DNA from: Entonaema liquescens
Lineage: Eukaryota; Ascomycota; Sordariomycetes; Xylariales; Xylariaceae
DNA length: 64,000 nucleotides
Assembly (NCBI GenBank): GCA_902805475.1
Contig: CADCSX010000011.1
Location: 248,001-312,000 of the forward strand
Direction: 5' to 3'
Every line of letters starts with the position of its first letter. Position 1 is the stretch's first letter. Both the position numbers and the translations under genes were made by a program. Of this stretch, positions 34,723 to 45,881 are shown piece by piece. The notes beneath the pieces were generated by a model, which saw nothing but the letters and a program-made list of their open reading frames with translations, ran no database searches and was not told the origin of the DNA.

Positions 34723-37033
34723 ACTTATCTTAGGAGGGTTAGTGTGATATATATATTTTTGAGATGGAGATGAGATTTTGCCATGGGCTTTGCGGTTCGT
34801 GATGTGTGATTTTAGGGCTGTGGGTTGTGCATCGCATATAGGTTACCTACGGTCTATAAAGACGGATGGAAGGGTGGTCGTGTATAGATGTTTGAGGAAG
34901 AAGATATATACCCACTAGTGTTCTAAGGTGGAGATGAGTTGGGTTCGTAGTGGTTTATGGTCTAAATATACATGAATAAGTGGTGAGGTGTTAATGCGTT
35001 GTTCTGCCGGATGTGATCTGCTATGGGAGGCTGCATCTAAGTTTGCCGTGTAGCTTGAAAACTACCTCCCAACGCGTATCAAGCTCCATCTGTTTACCCA
35101 GGTAGACTTACACTATTACTTGCTTTGGAATAGGCACTAGAGCCTGTTTCTTATTCCATAATGGGACAGGATAGCTTGTAGGCAGTGAGAGTACAAGGAG
35201 AATGTCGTTTGAGCAAACAGCTTTACTTATGTGGCGGGTTTCTATAATTCTCTTTGTGGTGAGTGACATATTATGAGTCCACCCAATTTGACTTGGATGA
35301 CTCAAAATTGGACAACAAGGTGCCTATCTTTCTTTCTCATAAGTCAACGAATACCCACCTACATATATAGTGTTGTTTTTGTGATGGTCAGAGGCAGTGG
35401 AATAGCTATCCAGAGCTAATAGTCTCGATGACGGGGTATAGGATGTTTACCTAGCATTCACTCTAAGAATACCTAGGTAGTGCTAAGAGTCGGTTTGTCT
35501 ATGATTTATAAGACTGGCTATCGTACCTCTAGTTGTGTATTGAATGCGAGCTTTTATTTTAGAGAAAGATCTGTTATCGTTATTTATATTCATAGCAATA
35601 GGATCTATTTGTGAAAATTTGATATTATTTACGATGGCTCTCCTGAATAAACATGATTTAGTCAGGAGTGAGATTTTACGAAATAGGGGTTATTACAAAA
35701 GCTTCGTCGCATGGTGGATCGATTAGGAGTTTCTGTCTTTTGTTAAATAGTGTAAGGGTATTATCGTGCGACAGATTCTCTAACATTGATAGAGTAGGAG
35801 AGAAGCGACATTTCTATTCCCCGTTCTACATTCGCTCAAGATGCTTCATCAAGGTGTTGTTTACCAAAATAATAACTGCACTATTTAAGGCTAGACCAAG
35901 CCACAGATTGTCTCATCCCGCATTATTACCACCGAGACATGCATACAAACGGTTAGAGTTTCTTCGGGATGCTTTCCAGCCGATCGTGGAAAAATTAGCT
36001 AAGGCTTCTCACGATGAGCTATACGTTTTCAGAAGACTAGCCATAAGGCGATATTTTAGATACCTACCCTGACTGGTATCGGACTACCCGTTAGGGGTAT
36101 CGCCGGTTATTTTCGGACGCGCTGGCGACCTCCCTCTCTTCTAAGTTTTTCTAGTCTATTTTATAATACCCTATATTGCCACGTGCACTAGGTATGGACT
36201 AGGATCGGCATTGCTATCGCTTAACTATATGTGGTGAGTTGTACGAGAAGTCAGGTGTGATGGTGGCCTCGTCTATGCAGTTCTGCGGCTGTAAAAGCAG
36301 GGGATGAGCTCGGAGACGGACTATTGGTTCAAGCTGTCCTGAGAAGAGGGTTGGGGATTTAGTCTGTATTGGTGGTGATAGATAGTGTGGCTTGTTTCAC
36401 TTAAGTCGTCCGGTCGAGGGGAGGACAAGCTAGCGAATCAAAATAGGAATACGAAGCTATCACATGAGTTTTACAATCATATATAATCATATAATCATGT
36501 CTTAAAAGCATCTTATAGCATCGGGGGGTTTGCTAGATGAAGAGTTTAATAAGACGCACACGCTATTCAAACTACACCCTCTAGAACTACCATGGTTTGA
36601 AGTTTCGAATAGCTAGCAAGAGTTAGACCATTTTAGCTGGGTTAGTAAATGTGAGGATTCGGATGGCTTCCGAGCTATGGTACATAGTCCCCGATCCCTG
36701 CTTTGGGTTTTCTCAACCGTTGTTGATATGTCAAGTCAAACCTACCAACATATATTAAAGCAAGACAGGGTAGGGAGATATTAAGTCTTTGGGGACGTAG
36801 CAATTCGAGTTGAAGGTTTCTATTTTTATTCTCTTTCGTATGGAGTGGAGTACTGAAGTTACCATAACCACCTTTTTAGTTAGTAGCTTAATACAAACAA
36901 AGACAAGTCCAAAGCGGTCTTACCGAGAAGTCCTATTGGAAGGTAGGTAAGTAAATAGGTATATAAGTTTGATGAGAAAAAAACATGATATTATTAAAAA
37001 ATATTATTAAAGAATATATATATATATATATAT
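34723..37033. other. Intergenic region with increasing AT content
   Basis: No gene is supported. Plus-strand frames at 35544-36072 lack motifs. Composition becomes AT-richer from about 36900 and runs into a TA dinucleotide repeat (37015-37033) at the border of the RIP-decayed element. Confidence 0.5.
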
Positions 37034-37123
37034 CGGTAACTTTAACGTTATAAATAAAAAATAATAAAATAATAATTTATTTATTTTTCCACGTAAAAAT
37101 AAGTTTCGAATAACCATTTATAT
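37034..37123 (+). repeat. Left terminal inverted repeat arm
   Basis: This 90-bp arm pairs with 37609-37698 on the opposite strand. The outermost bases are CGGTAAC. A conserved block TTTTTCCACG near 37084-37093 is intact in both arms. Confidence 0.85.
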
Positions 37124-37608
37124 TAATTTATATAAGTATTTATTTAAATTTTAATTATTATAAAAATTAATTTAATTACATTATAATTTACATTAATTAT
37201 AATTAATTATTTAATTTTTTTTTAATAAATTTATTATTAAATAAATAAAAATAAAAATATTATATATAACGTAAACGAATTAATTAAACGATAATAAATT
37301 TTAATGTTATTATTATAATTATTTTAATTACGTATATATAAATTATTTAATTAACGTTTTATATACGTAATTACCACGTGACGTATTACGTAACGTATTA
37401 CGTAACGTATCACGTAAATAATTACGTAATTATTAATTTAATTTATTTATATTTAATAATACGGTAATTAAAATTATTAATTCGATTAATTATATTAATT
37501 TAATTATTAATTTTTAAATTTTATAAATTTTTAAAATAATAAAATAAAAATTTATTATTATTAAAATATAAATTAATTTATAATTATTAAAAATTATTAT
37601 TAAAATTT

Positions 37609-37698
37609 ATATAAATAATTATCCGAAATTTATTTTCACGTGGAAAAATGGATAAATTGTTATTTTATTATTTTTTACTTGTGACGTTAAGGTTACCG
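37609..37698 (-). repeat. Right terminal inverted repeat arm
   Basis: The inverted partner of 37034-37123, ending GTTACCG. Compared with the left arm it keeps C or G at most of the 12 mismatched sites, so the left arm looks more heavily mutated. Confidence 0.85.
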
Positions 37699-38966
37699 TA
37701 TATATATTTATATAATAAGATGATTAATTTGTTTTTCATTTTATATACATAAACTTTATCCACATCGAATCTCGAAATCTTCGCTCAGTTTGTTCAGACT
37801 GATGAAAATCTCTTAATAGTGTAATAGTCACTGTTCGCAGAAAAGCATGTGCGGAAGAGTCTAACGAAGAAGTAAACGGGGTACAATTCTACATACAGTA
37901 GTAGCGCAAGCGACCCCCTGCCAAGACCAGCAAGGGTCTTTGTTCTATTTTTCTATTGGTCCATTCGTCTATTCCCCTGTCAAGCTGTTCCCCTGAATTT
38001 TATGGAGCTTGTATTTCCCCTTGTATTTCCCCTTGTATCCCCTTGTATTCTCCTTGGTCCCTTTTTTCTTTTTTGGGGTCCTGTGCCCTCACGATACATG
38101 GAATTAAGACATCAATTCTCCCCATTCGAACCATACACAACAACGGTCTGCCCATAGAACGTGCTACCCATGCATAATGTGTAATTCGCCCCGTCGTGAT
38201 CATATCAATGCCGCCTTACGCCATTTCTAATTCTTACTACACAAGTTGCTACACAACTTTTTATCCCTTCCATATCTAACTGCAACTGCTGCTACTGCTG
38301 CTACTACTACTCTGTCAGGAACAAGAGAAGCCCGTTGACCGTTGGGGGTATCATCAGCAAATAGGACTCTTCTGGGCAGATTTCTAGGCTTGGCGACGTC
38401 GAGAAATACTACTTCACACCACCCACCGCGTGACAATTCAGGAATTGCAAGAAGAAAAAAAGGAAAAAAAAAAACAATATCGCGAATCTTTCCTTTAGAG
38501 GCCATCTTACAGAGCCTATCATCTTAGCCTTACCTTACCTTACCTTACCCTTTACTATTCTCTGCAAATAGAAGCCAGTCGCTTCTAGATTTACCAAGAT
38601 TTCGGAGGATCGCGCATGGCATCCCAACATACAACGTCGATTGCATTGTGACGCTGAACTCTTGGTCGCTATTAGGATCGACATGGACTGCTAGCATCCT
38701 CGTTTCAACCCCGCTGTATCAACACGTCCCTGTCGCGCGCTCCTGGTTCCGAATCTGCGGTCCGAGCCAATATCCTTTCTGAAATCTACAGATTAGTAGA
38801 ACTTTTATTCTCTTCGCTTCTTGCTATTCTATACAGTCATTACCGTCCCGGTTATTAGGGAGAGAGCGTGTGTGAGTGCGCGCGCGTGTGTGTAAGAGTA
38901 AGAGCGAGAGTACCGGGTAATCTTGGAGGAGGAAATCAGTGCATGTTTTAGTCGCGATAGGAAACA
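37699..38966. other. Intergenic region upstream of the disordered-protein gene
   Basis: No gene is supported. Contains the 12-base CTTGTATTTCCC repeat (38008-38057), a TTACC pentamer run (38527-38550) and GT/CG-rich low complexity at 38872-38895. The last few hundred bases probably carry the promoter and leader of the gene starting at 38967. Confidence 0.5.
38008..38057. repeat. Tandem repeat of CTTGTATTTCCC units
   Basis: Three to four imperfect 12-base copies. Noncoding. Confidence 0.8.
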
Positions 38967-41157
38967 ATGGTCTCATTCTTTGGGTTTAAGCTCGGCGGCG
39001 AGAAGAAGAAGTGAGTCGGGAATAAGTCTTTGCATAGTTCATCCAACTAACATCACACAGAAGCCGAGAAGATGAAGATGCTTCGCCAACGCAGGTTCGT
39101 AGGAAACTTATCAGAGAGCCTCTAGACGAGGAATTTCCCATGAGGGAGCCCGGGAAAGCCGCACCGTATAGTGTTAATGTCTATTCGGTATCTCGCCCCA
39201 ACACGTCTCATTCAGTCAAAGTCACGGCTCTGCAGACAAAACCATCTCCTTACGGCACGGGCATGGACAATGGAGGTGCTGCGAGCGTATCCGAACTTCC
39301 TCAGCCGAGTTTTCCGGTTCTGAAGCAACATTCTTCGAATCCCAACTTAGGAGGTGGTAATTGGCAAAATAGTCCTACTCAGGAGATAGCGCCTCCACCT
39401 CCAGTTCCTATGCGAAATCCTTCTCGACCAGCAACTCCTGTTCAGCAGCAGCAGACAGTCTGGATGAATCCCCTCGATATGCATTCTACCAAGGATCCAT
39501 CGGCGCCCCTGCCACCGCTGAGCAGACAACAACTGAAACTGGAAATCCCTAACGAACCATCTCCCGCACCCAGAGAGGAGGATCCGTCTATGCCTCCAGC
39601 ACCTCTGCGGGTAGGAAGACCGAGCCCTAGTTCACACTTTGTAGAATCGCCACAGAGGACTCAATCACCAAGCAAACCACCATCCCCTCCGCAGTCTTTA
39701 AGGGGTGGAACTCCGGTATTGGAACGACCAACATTTCCCAGGGACGATATGTTTCGTTCGTCGAGCAGAGGCAGTCATAGGAATGCGCCCACCACGCTCA
39801 AAGAGGTACAGAATGTCGGAGACATGCCGAATCGTGGCCGTTTCGGGCCGGCATCGATTCCTTCGCCTGTAGCGACTCCCCGCGGTAGCGAAGATCGAGT
39901 CCATGGCGGCCTAGCGAACATCTTGGCTGACCCCGGTATTTATATCCGGACGGTTGGCGCAAGACGTGACACGGTAAATTCTCTTTCGACACCCATCCTA
40001 TCCCAGAGACGAAGCCTTGAGATGCGGGTGGAAGAGCTTACGCGACCGCGCGTGGAGGAACCGGTACAGCGTCCGAGAACATCGAATGGTCCCGAGATGC
40101 GCAAGCTCATGCGGCCTCCGCCATTGAACCTCGACTCTCGCCCGAGAACCCCCGATCGTGCTGGTACCTACCCACCGCCGTTTGCCGCGAACCAGAAGCC
40201 TCAGTCGCCGATCCAGAGCCCGCGGAGGATGCCAAGGGATAGGACTGGCCCACCACCTGCAGCCGTAGGGGCGCGTAGGCCGAACACTAGAAATGTGCGT
40301 AGACCTGCGGCAGACGAATACGTTATTCAACCGTCGTCTCAACCGCCATCTCAACCACCGTCTCAGCCACCGTCTCAACCGCAATCCCGATCTCAGTCCC
40401 GGGCTAGGAGGATGTCTCAGGACAGCATCAGTTCCAACTACGACCGACCACCTTCCCCTGATAGTCCTCTAATGCCGCGCACGGGACCTCTAGCGGGAAG
40501 CCCAATGATCACACCCATCGAAGCACCACTGGCACCACCCCCACTAAAGAACGGGGGCTCGCGATCCCGTCTGCAAGAAATGGAGCTGTTCCTCGCCGAC
40601 GGTGATGAGGAAGAGGCCGAGCTGGATGAGCCACTGATCCCCCGCGTCTAGGTAACCGCAATGTTCCGACGCCAGATTCCACGATGTGGCCCATGCCCTC
40701 TCCAACTGCCTCTTCTTTCGATGACTATTCCTCGCGCGTCGGATCCCCACTCGAGACGCCGCCTCGCGTGTTAGCGGATATGACCAGAGGAGGGAACGTG
40801 ATGGTGGGACCGCGATCAGAATCGCCATTTGGTGTACGCTCGTTTAATTTCAGCCGGCCGATGACGCCGACTCATGGACATGCACCGCTGCGCCACGACT
40901 TTAACCATCTTAATCATTATGGTGGTAATCATGGTGGCTATGGCCACAACGTAATCGTAATGCCGCCGAAGCGCTCCGAGACCGCCCCCTTATCGCCCGG
41001 TTTCCGAGATCCGCAGGCTTCGCCCTCACTAGCGAGGCCGTTGCCACCGAGGTCCAACACGGCATCTCCTGGTATGGGTTACGGACACGGATACGGACGT
41101 GGTCTCAGGAGCCCGGCTATTGTGGGGGATGATTTCGGGGGCGGCGGGTTTATCTAA
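38967..41157 (+). CDS. Large disordered Pro/Ser/Arg-rich protein, function unknown
   Basis: I do not recognise a domain. The N-terminus MVSFFGFKLGGEKKK is encoded by a small first exon (38967-39010) that joins 39061 across a GTGAGT...CACAG intron. The rest is low-complexity, rich in Pro, Ser, Arg and Gln, with an SQPP repeat at about residues 423-440 (40337-40392) and a His/Gly/Tyr-rich C-terminal part. Two endings are possible. The uninterrupted frame stops at 40651 after an acidic stretch. Removing a 50-nt GT-AG intron (40602-40651) instead joins GAC-G to GTAACC and continues to 41157, giving 696 residues. I prefer the spliced form because the downstream frame has the same composition and stays open for about 500 bases. 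A one-base assembly error is a third option. The protein may be a scaffold or cortical protein, but the sequence does not say. Confidence 0.75.
40337..40392 (+). repeat. In-frame 12-bp repeat encoding SQPP units
   Basis: Four to five copies of a 12-base unit near TCTCAACCGCCA within the disordered-protein gene. The unit length is a multiple of three, so copy-number change would not break the frame. Confidence 0.85.
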
Positions 41158-42960
41158 CCCAACCTGGCTCTTGTCATGGTATAACACAACATGACACGGC
41201 TGGCTGGCTGGCCGACTTCGTTTCAGATACGTCTACGGACAAACAGGCCGGAACTGGTTAACATTCGTTTAGAATTTCCGTTCTTGTTTTTCCTCCCCTT
41301 TGTCTTTGGATTCTCGCATCGCAGCGCGTCGCATCACATTATATTACTGCATCACCCTACAGCCGAGATACCCCCTTACATATATTTCGCACGCATACCC
41401 CAATACCATTACCGTAACATTACAATTACGTTACTTATACTTTTGCTCCCTTTGTCGACATATATATACGGGATTCAAGATTCAAGATTCGAGATTCGAA
41501 GTTCGAGCTGGGCGTTTGGAAAGAAAGGGAGACGGCGGGGAACCAAAATGGCATTTTTCGCATATATCGTCAGCATATTCGGCATCAGCATTAAGCATCG
41601 GCGGTTGTATATTTTCGCCTCAGTGTATAGCATATATGTATGTGTTCCAATGTTGTAGCATCTACTTGGAGGAAGAGAAAAAACTGCGCTACGACACGCG
41701 GTTTGGGTGCGGAAGAGAAAGGAACGTCTTTTTGTTTGTTTAAGCTACCCCTATGATTATTGTATATTGTTAATGCGGACGGCATATTTATAGATTACGT
41801 ATATTTACTTTTGGATGTCTATTTTGATGATTTGTGATTATGAATGTTAGGATCTAATAGCTGGTGAAGCTTCGTAGTTTCTCTTATCTCCCTTTTCCAG
41901 AACTCTGTTCATCAGCATGGAGCTTAACGTTTACAATAAGTATACTACGTATTCTCGTTAATAGCCGGATATTCACTGTTGAGGCTTCGTGGGATTCTTT
42001 TAAGATCTGCATGTATCACGCTGGCGGATTATCAATATGAATAAGGCTGAGACTGTGGAGAAAGCTTCTCGAAGGACGGAGGATTTTCTATGGGTTCGGT
42101 TACCGGAACTTGAACTGGTACATTGCTTTAAAGTACAGGCTGAAGATGATCGTCTCTTCTGATCGACAGCTAGTGTATGGACAAACCCCTCCGTCCCTCT
42201 AAGCCACTCCTACAAACCAGATCTAGACCAGCAAGCCTCTTTGGCATGTACCGCAGGGTCTTCGACCGCATTGAACTGCATGTCAATATCATACTAACGT
42301 CAGCAATTTATATCATATCGGATCAAAATCTCCTAAGCTTTTCTCTCTTCGCTGTACTTGATAACTTATCGAGCCCTTACCAATGTCGCTTCTATATCCG
42401 TGAGAATGCTGTATCTAAGACCAATCACGATGGCCACCCAAATCAGACCAATATTATGCCTGTTATGAGCGACCGCTGAAGCAAAAATTGTGTATGATGC
42501 AAGCGTACATCAACACATCATCCTTTAAGAAAGTCGCGATAGTTAATGCATTCTTCTCGTATGACTTTTCACATGTATTCCCTCCAATAAACAGGATCGT
42601 ATTAGAAATAAATGAGATAACAATATGCTGTCATTCTTCACATGTCTCGAGCCCATCCCCGAGCCCATCTTTCAACCCGGGCGGCGGACCCGGTTTAAAA
42701 ACTAGACCACCCCCCGTATGGCGTATGGCCGATCGTGATGAGTCTTGGCCCTTCAGTGACGTCACTCGCACGTAGGAATGAGATTCTAGACTTCTGATGC
42801 TAGGAAATACAAAAGGCTCGATTGGACGGAAGTTCTGGTAGTGGGATTCGATTTGGGATAGGTAGTAGGCTTTTTGATAAGTTATTACTTTCTAGATACT
42901 ATCTCGTCAGCTACAGTGTAACGTTGACATACAACTCAAACCTGTGATAATTCTTAAACA
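41158..42960. other. Intergenic region between the disordered-protein and caleosin genes
   Basis: No gene is supported. The first part probably holds the 3' UTR of the upstream gene. A TTCAAGATTCAAGATTCGAGATTCGAAGTTCGAG degenerate repeat lies at 41475-41505. Plus-strand frames at 41191-41743 and 42177-42775 show no family motifs. Confidence 0.5.
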
Positions 42961-43932
42961 ATGCCTGTTGAAGTCAAGAGCATAGACGAAATCAACGGTC
43001 TAAACGGCGGTCTCGAACCGCCAGTCGTGTCGTCGATTCCCAACGTGAAAGTCACGGTTCAAAGGAAACCATTTCTTCAGCCGGACGATGACCAGCGGTT
43101 ACCACATACCGGTATGTATTTTCTTCTTTAGTTCAGCTATAGCAGTTAGAAGTTCTGCTTGTTCCGCTAACTCACAACACCCTAGGTACCGCCCGGGCCA
43201 ACATAGCAGCTACATACGAGAAGCCCTTCGGAACAACAGAAGACGGATGGGCGAGGCGGCATCAAGATAAGACCGTGCTCCAGCAGCACTGCGAGTTCTT
43301 CGACTTCGTAAGGATACCTTTTTCCTCCCCTCCTCTAATTCCACGTAAATATAATACTAATCGTCTCTTCCAGGACCACGACGGCGTGATCTGGCCGCAC
43401 GACACGTTCCGGGGATTCCACGCAGTCGGTTTCGGGCTCATCCTCTCGGCCGTAGCGGTGCTCATCATCCACGGCAACTTCTCGTACCCGACGGTGACGG
43501 GGTGGCTGCCGGACCCGTTCTTCCGGGTGTTCCTGGCGAACGTGCACAAGGACAAGCACGGCAGCGACACGGGGACGTTCGACACCGAGGGCCGGTTCGT
43601 GCCGCAGCGCTTCGAGGACGTGTTTGCCAAGTACGGCAAGGGCCGCGATTACCTGACGATCTGGGACGTGAGGGACCTGCTCAAGGGCCAGAGATGCATT
43701 ATGGATCCCGTGGGGTGGTTTGGGGCGTTCTTTGAGTGTGAGTGGAGTTTTATATGATGTTGGAGTGGTTGCAATGTATGGCTGACTGACTTTTTCGATG
43801 ATAGGGCTTGCAACATATCTGATGCTCTGGCCGGCAGACGGCAAGATGAGGAAGGACGATATTAGGGGGATATACGACGGGAGTATCTTCTATACCTTGG
43901 CAAACCGACGAGCGGCCAAGAAGGAGGCTTAA
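42961..43932 (+). CDS. Caleosin-family protein (lipid-droplet peroxygenase)
   Basis: Heme-dependent, calcium-binding lipid-droplet or ER protein that oxygenates unsaturated fatty acids; fungal members act in oxylipin and spore biology. Four exons, 42961-43111, 43186-43307, 43374-43737 and 43805-43932, give 254 residues. The single EF-hand reads FFDFDHDGVIWPHDTFRGF and is split by intron 2. Two conserved histidines expected to bind heme are seen, in LQQHCEFFD just before the EF-hand and in ANVHKDKHGSDTGTFD. Between them is a hydrophobic segment (about 108-125) followed by a proline-rich turn, YPTVTGWLPDP, matching the caleosin proline knot. The C-terminal part, LMLWPADGKMRKDDIRGIYDGS, is also typical. 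The length fits the family (about 200-300 residues). The gene is convergent with the SLC35F-type gene. Confidence 0.95.
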
Positions 43933-44654
43933 ATATAGTCTGATATGATGTGTAAAGGGAAAGGAAACCGGAGTGTTCGAATCACAAGCTCGTGGGACAC
44001 GAGTACTCAGCTTATAAGTTACGCCTAACGTGCAAAGATAACGAAGGGTGGTTACTTCTGGTTGTAATCCACATGTAAAATATTTGTATAAAGAGATAAA
44101 CTACCTATAATGTACAGCAGTATATCCTAAAGTCTAATTAGTCCCTTTCTACCTACCTACCCATCGCTGATAACGTGGTATATTAAGTCTATTGAGCTAC
44201 GGATATGTTGACAATTAAGAGATGGAGATCTCTCGTGTTCGCCTTGCTTACTCTGTTTTTCTATTATGGCAATAGGACGCTCTAGTTATTTCGGTTATAG
44301 TTAAGATGTCTTCTATGTCCATGTAGACATTTAAAGTATCGATATATCTAGACCGTCGAGCAGAGCCATGACGGAGCTATAGATAAAGGGGCATGAGTAA
44401 AGGGTGCTTTCCTTAGACAGAACTTCATCACAGCTCTACATAGAGTCGCTTACGAAGTCACCAAGAATTTAGCATCATGTAACATACTGCAACAGAATAT
44501 TTCGATTTCTTATTTTATCGAGCCTAAGTATAGCAAAACACTCGGATCAGTGGCCCGGCTCAAAGCATTGGTATCTCAAAGCCCTCAGTTCCTAACTCCC
44601 TCCATCATCACATATATCATCCAAGACCCAAGATACATGATATCATAAACATGT
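43933..44654. other. Convergent intergenic region between caleosin and SLC35F genes
   Basis: About 720 bases shared by two convergent 3' ends. I see no gene, repeat or RNA in it. Confidence 0.5.
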
Positions 44655-45881
44655 CTAAACCGTATCATTGGCCGCCGGAGCCATGCCTTGTTTCCTTGCC
44701 TCATTCAACGCCTTAAGCTTCGCTGTGCCCCAGCCCGCTATGCCGTCCTCTTGGCTATCACCGAGCCACGGCTTCTTGGACTCGCCAAGGATACTTCCTG
44801 CAAGGAAGTACACGATCTGGCCGACGATGATGCAGACAAATGCAATTGGATACATGAAGTGGATCGTGTAACCAAAAACGTGGATACCGATGATGGTACC
44901 CCAGAAGTTGCCCGTTAGCAGCGAGATGTTATAGAAAGCCGCGGACGAAATACGCAAGAGGAAAGGCACCACCGAGTAGAAGAACGCAAGGACCAGAGTG
45001 TAGCCCACCAGGTACCCAGCTATGGCGTTGCTCCACGTTGCTTGCTGGAAACTCTCACGGTCGAAAATGGCCGCTTCCACGCCGTTGATAATCATGCCGA
45101 AAAGACCCATGAAAGACAGCACTTCGTACATGGGCCGCTTGCTGACATACCACTCCTCAAAAACATTAGTGAGACCGTAGCATGTGGCACCAACCAGAGC
45201 AAACAAATCGCCCTTCACCATATTCTCTCCGGCACCCCCATTAGTGCCCTGGATGTGGTCGCTAGCGAGTAGGATTCCCATACCACCACAGCAGATCAAT
45301 ATGCCAAGGATTTGGAAAATCTTGTATCGCACGCGCAATAGAAAAAAGGAGATGACGACAACACATACGATGGCCCAGAAGTTGATCAGTTGCGCGGATA
45401 GGATGTTCGTATAGCGGTAGGCCAGTACGGTGAAGTAGTTGCCCTGGACATCGAGAAAGCTAAGAATGAAGTACTTCCAGCCATCTCGCAGCAGGATCTT
45501 GCCGTACTTTTTGAAGCCATAGGTATAAAGAGTATATGTCAGGTAGATAAGTGATAGCAGGATATACGTGAAAACGGTCTGGAACGCTGGAATGGAGACG
45601 CCGCCGTTGGCTAGAAAAGTCGAGAAAGTGTTGGTAGCTGTGATACACAGAGCGAGCGTCTGGCCGAGCAGGAGGACGATCCAGAAGTCGGCGGTGGTAA
45701 AATATGAGTACCAGTGAAACTTCTTAGCTTCGATATGCTGTAACCCGTGGGTGACAGCTTCGTTGGTAGCACGATCGGTGTCGGTAGCACCGTAATGACT
45801 GTCGCTGGTGTTACTACCGCCTGTCACTTCGACGGTAGTAGTAGGGGCCTGGAATTGGCCCGTCTTATTGAATTCGCTCAT
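44655..45881 (-). CDS. SLC35F1/F2-type solute carrier (drug/metabolite transporter superfamily)
   Basis: Intronless gene for a multi-pass transporter of the DMT superfamily; the substrate is unknown. About ten hydrophobic segments follow a soluble N-terminus of about 65 residues, beginning at FTTADFWIVLLLGQTLALC. Features I associate with the SLC35F1/F2/F6 group include FLDVQGNYFTVLAYRYT, the FEEWYVSKRPMYE loop and the SSAAFYNISLLTGNFWG segment. The C-terminus is hydrophilic. I chose the ATG at 45881 (MSEFNKTGQ, 408 residues). An in-frame ATG at 45983 would add 34 residues (442 in total), but those look like leader sequence. The location is probably Golgi or another endomembrane, by family analogy only. 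Confidence 0.93.
   Translation of the reverse strand: MSEFNKTGQFQAPTTTVEVTGGSNTSDSHYGATDTDRATNEAVTHGLQHIEAKKFHWYSYFTTADFWIVLLLGQTLALCITATNTFSTFLANGGVSIPAFQTVFTYILLSLIYLTYTLYTYGFKKYGKILLRDGWKYFILSFLDVQGNYFTVLAYRYTNILSAQLINFWAIVCVVVISFFLLRVRYKIFQILGILICCGGMGILLASDHIQGTNGGAGENMVKGDLFALVGATCYGLTNVFEEWYVSKRPMYEVLSFMGLFGMIINGVEAAIFDRESFQQATWSNAIAGYLVGYTLVLAFFYSVVPFLLRISSAAFYNISLLTGNFWGTIIGIHVFGYTIHFMYPIAFVCIIVGQIVYFLAGSILGESKKPWLGDSQEDGIAGWGTAKLKALNEARKQGMAPAANDTV

Larger units (their letters stand above)
37034..37698. mobile_element. AT-rich terminal-inverted-repeat element decayed by RIP
   Basis: About 665 bp, extremely AT-rich, with 90-bp terminal inverted repeats. The left arm 37034-37123 starts CGGTAAC; the right arm 37609-37698 ends GTTACCG. 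Aligning the left arm with the complement of the right by eye gives 78 identities. All 12 differences are C/T or G/A transitions, as repeat-induced point mutation would leave. The interior holds no usable reading frame, and many of its remaining C and G bases sit in ACGT, for example 37376-37435. The flanks are TA dinucleotide repeats, with up to nine matching bases (TATATATAT) on each side, so the target-site duplication cannot be sized. The size fits a nonautonomous DNA element (MITE-like); the superfamily is unknown. Confidence 0.8.

Noticed and set aside
35544..36072. Overlapping plus-strand frames before the AT-rich element
   Set aside because: Basic, motif-free sequence in an area of rising AT content; possible decayed DNA, but not supportable as a gene.
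39998..40384. Arg/Leu/Trp-rich minus-strand frame
   Set aside because: Antisense shadow of the SQPP-repeat region of the disordered-protein gene.
43335..43844. 169-residue minus-strand frame
   Set aside because: Overlaps caleosin exon 3, which has clear family motifs on the plus strand. The antisense frame has none.
42961..45881. Caleosin and SLC35F genes as part of a metabolite gene cluster
   Set aside because: Only two convergent genes, with no synthase, oxidase or regulator nearby; ordinary neighbours.
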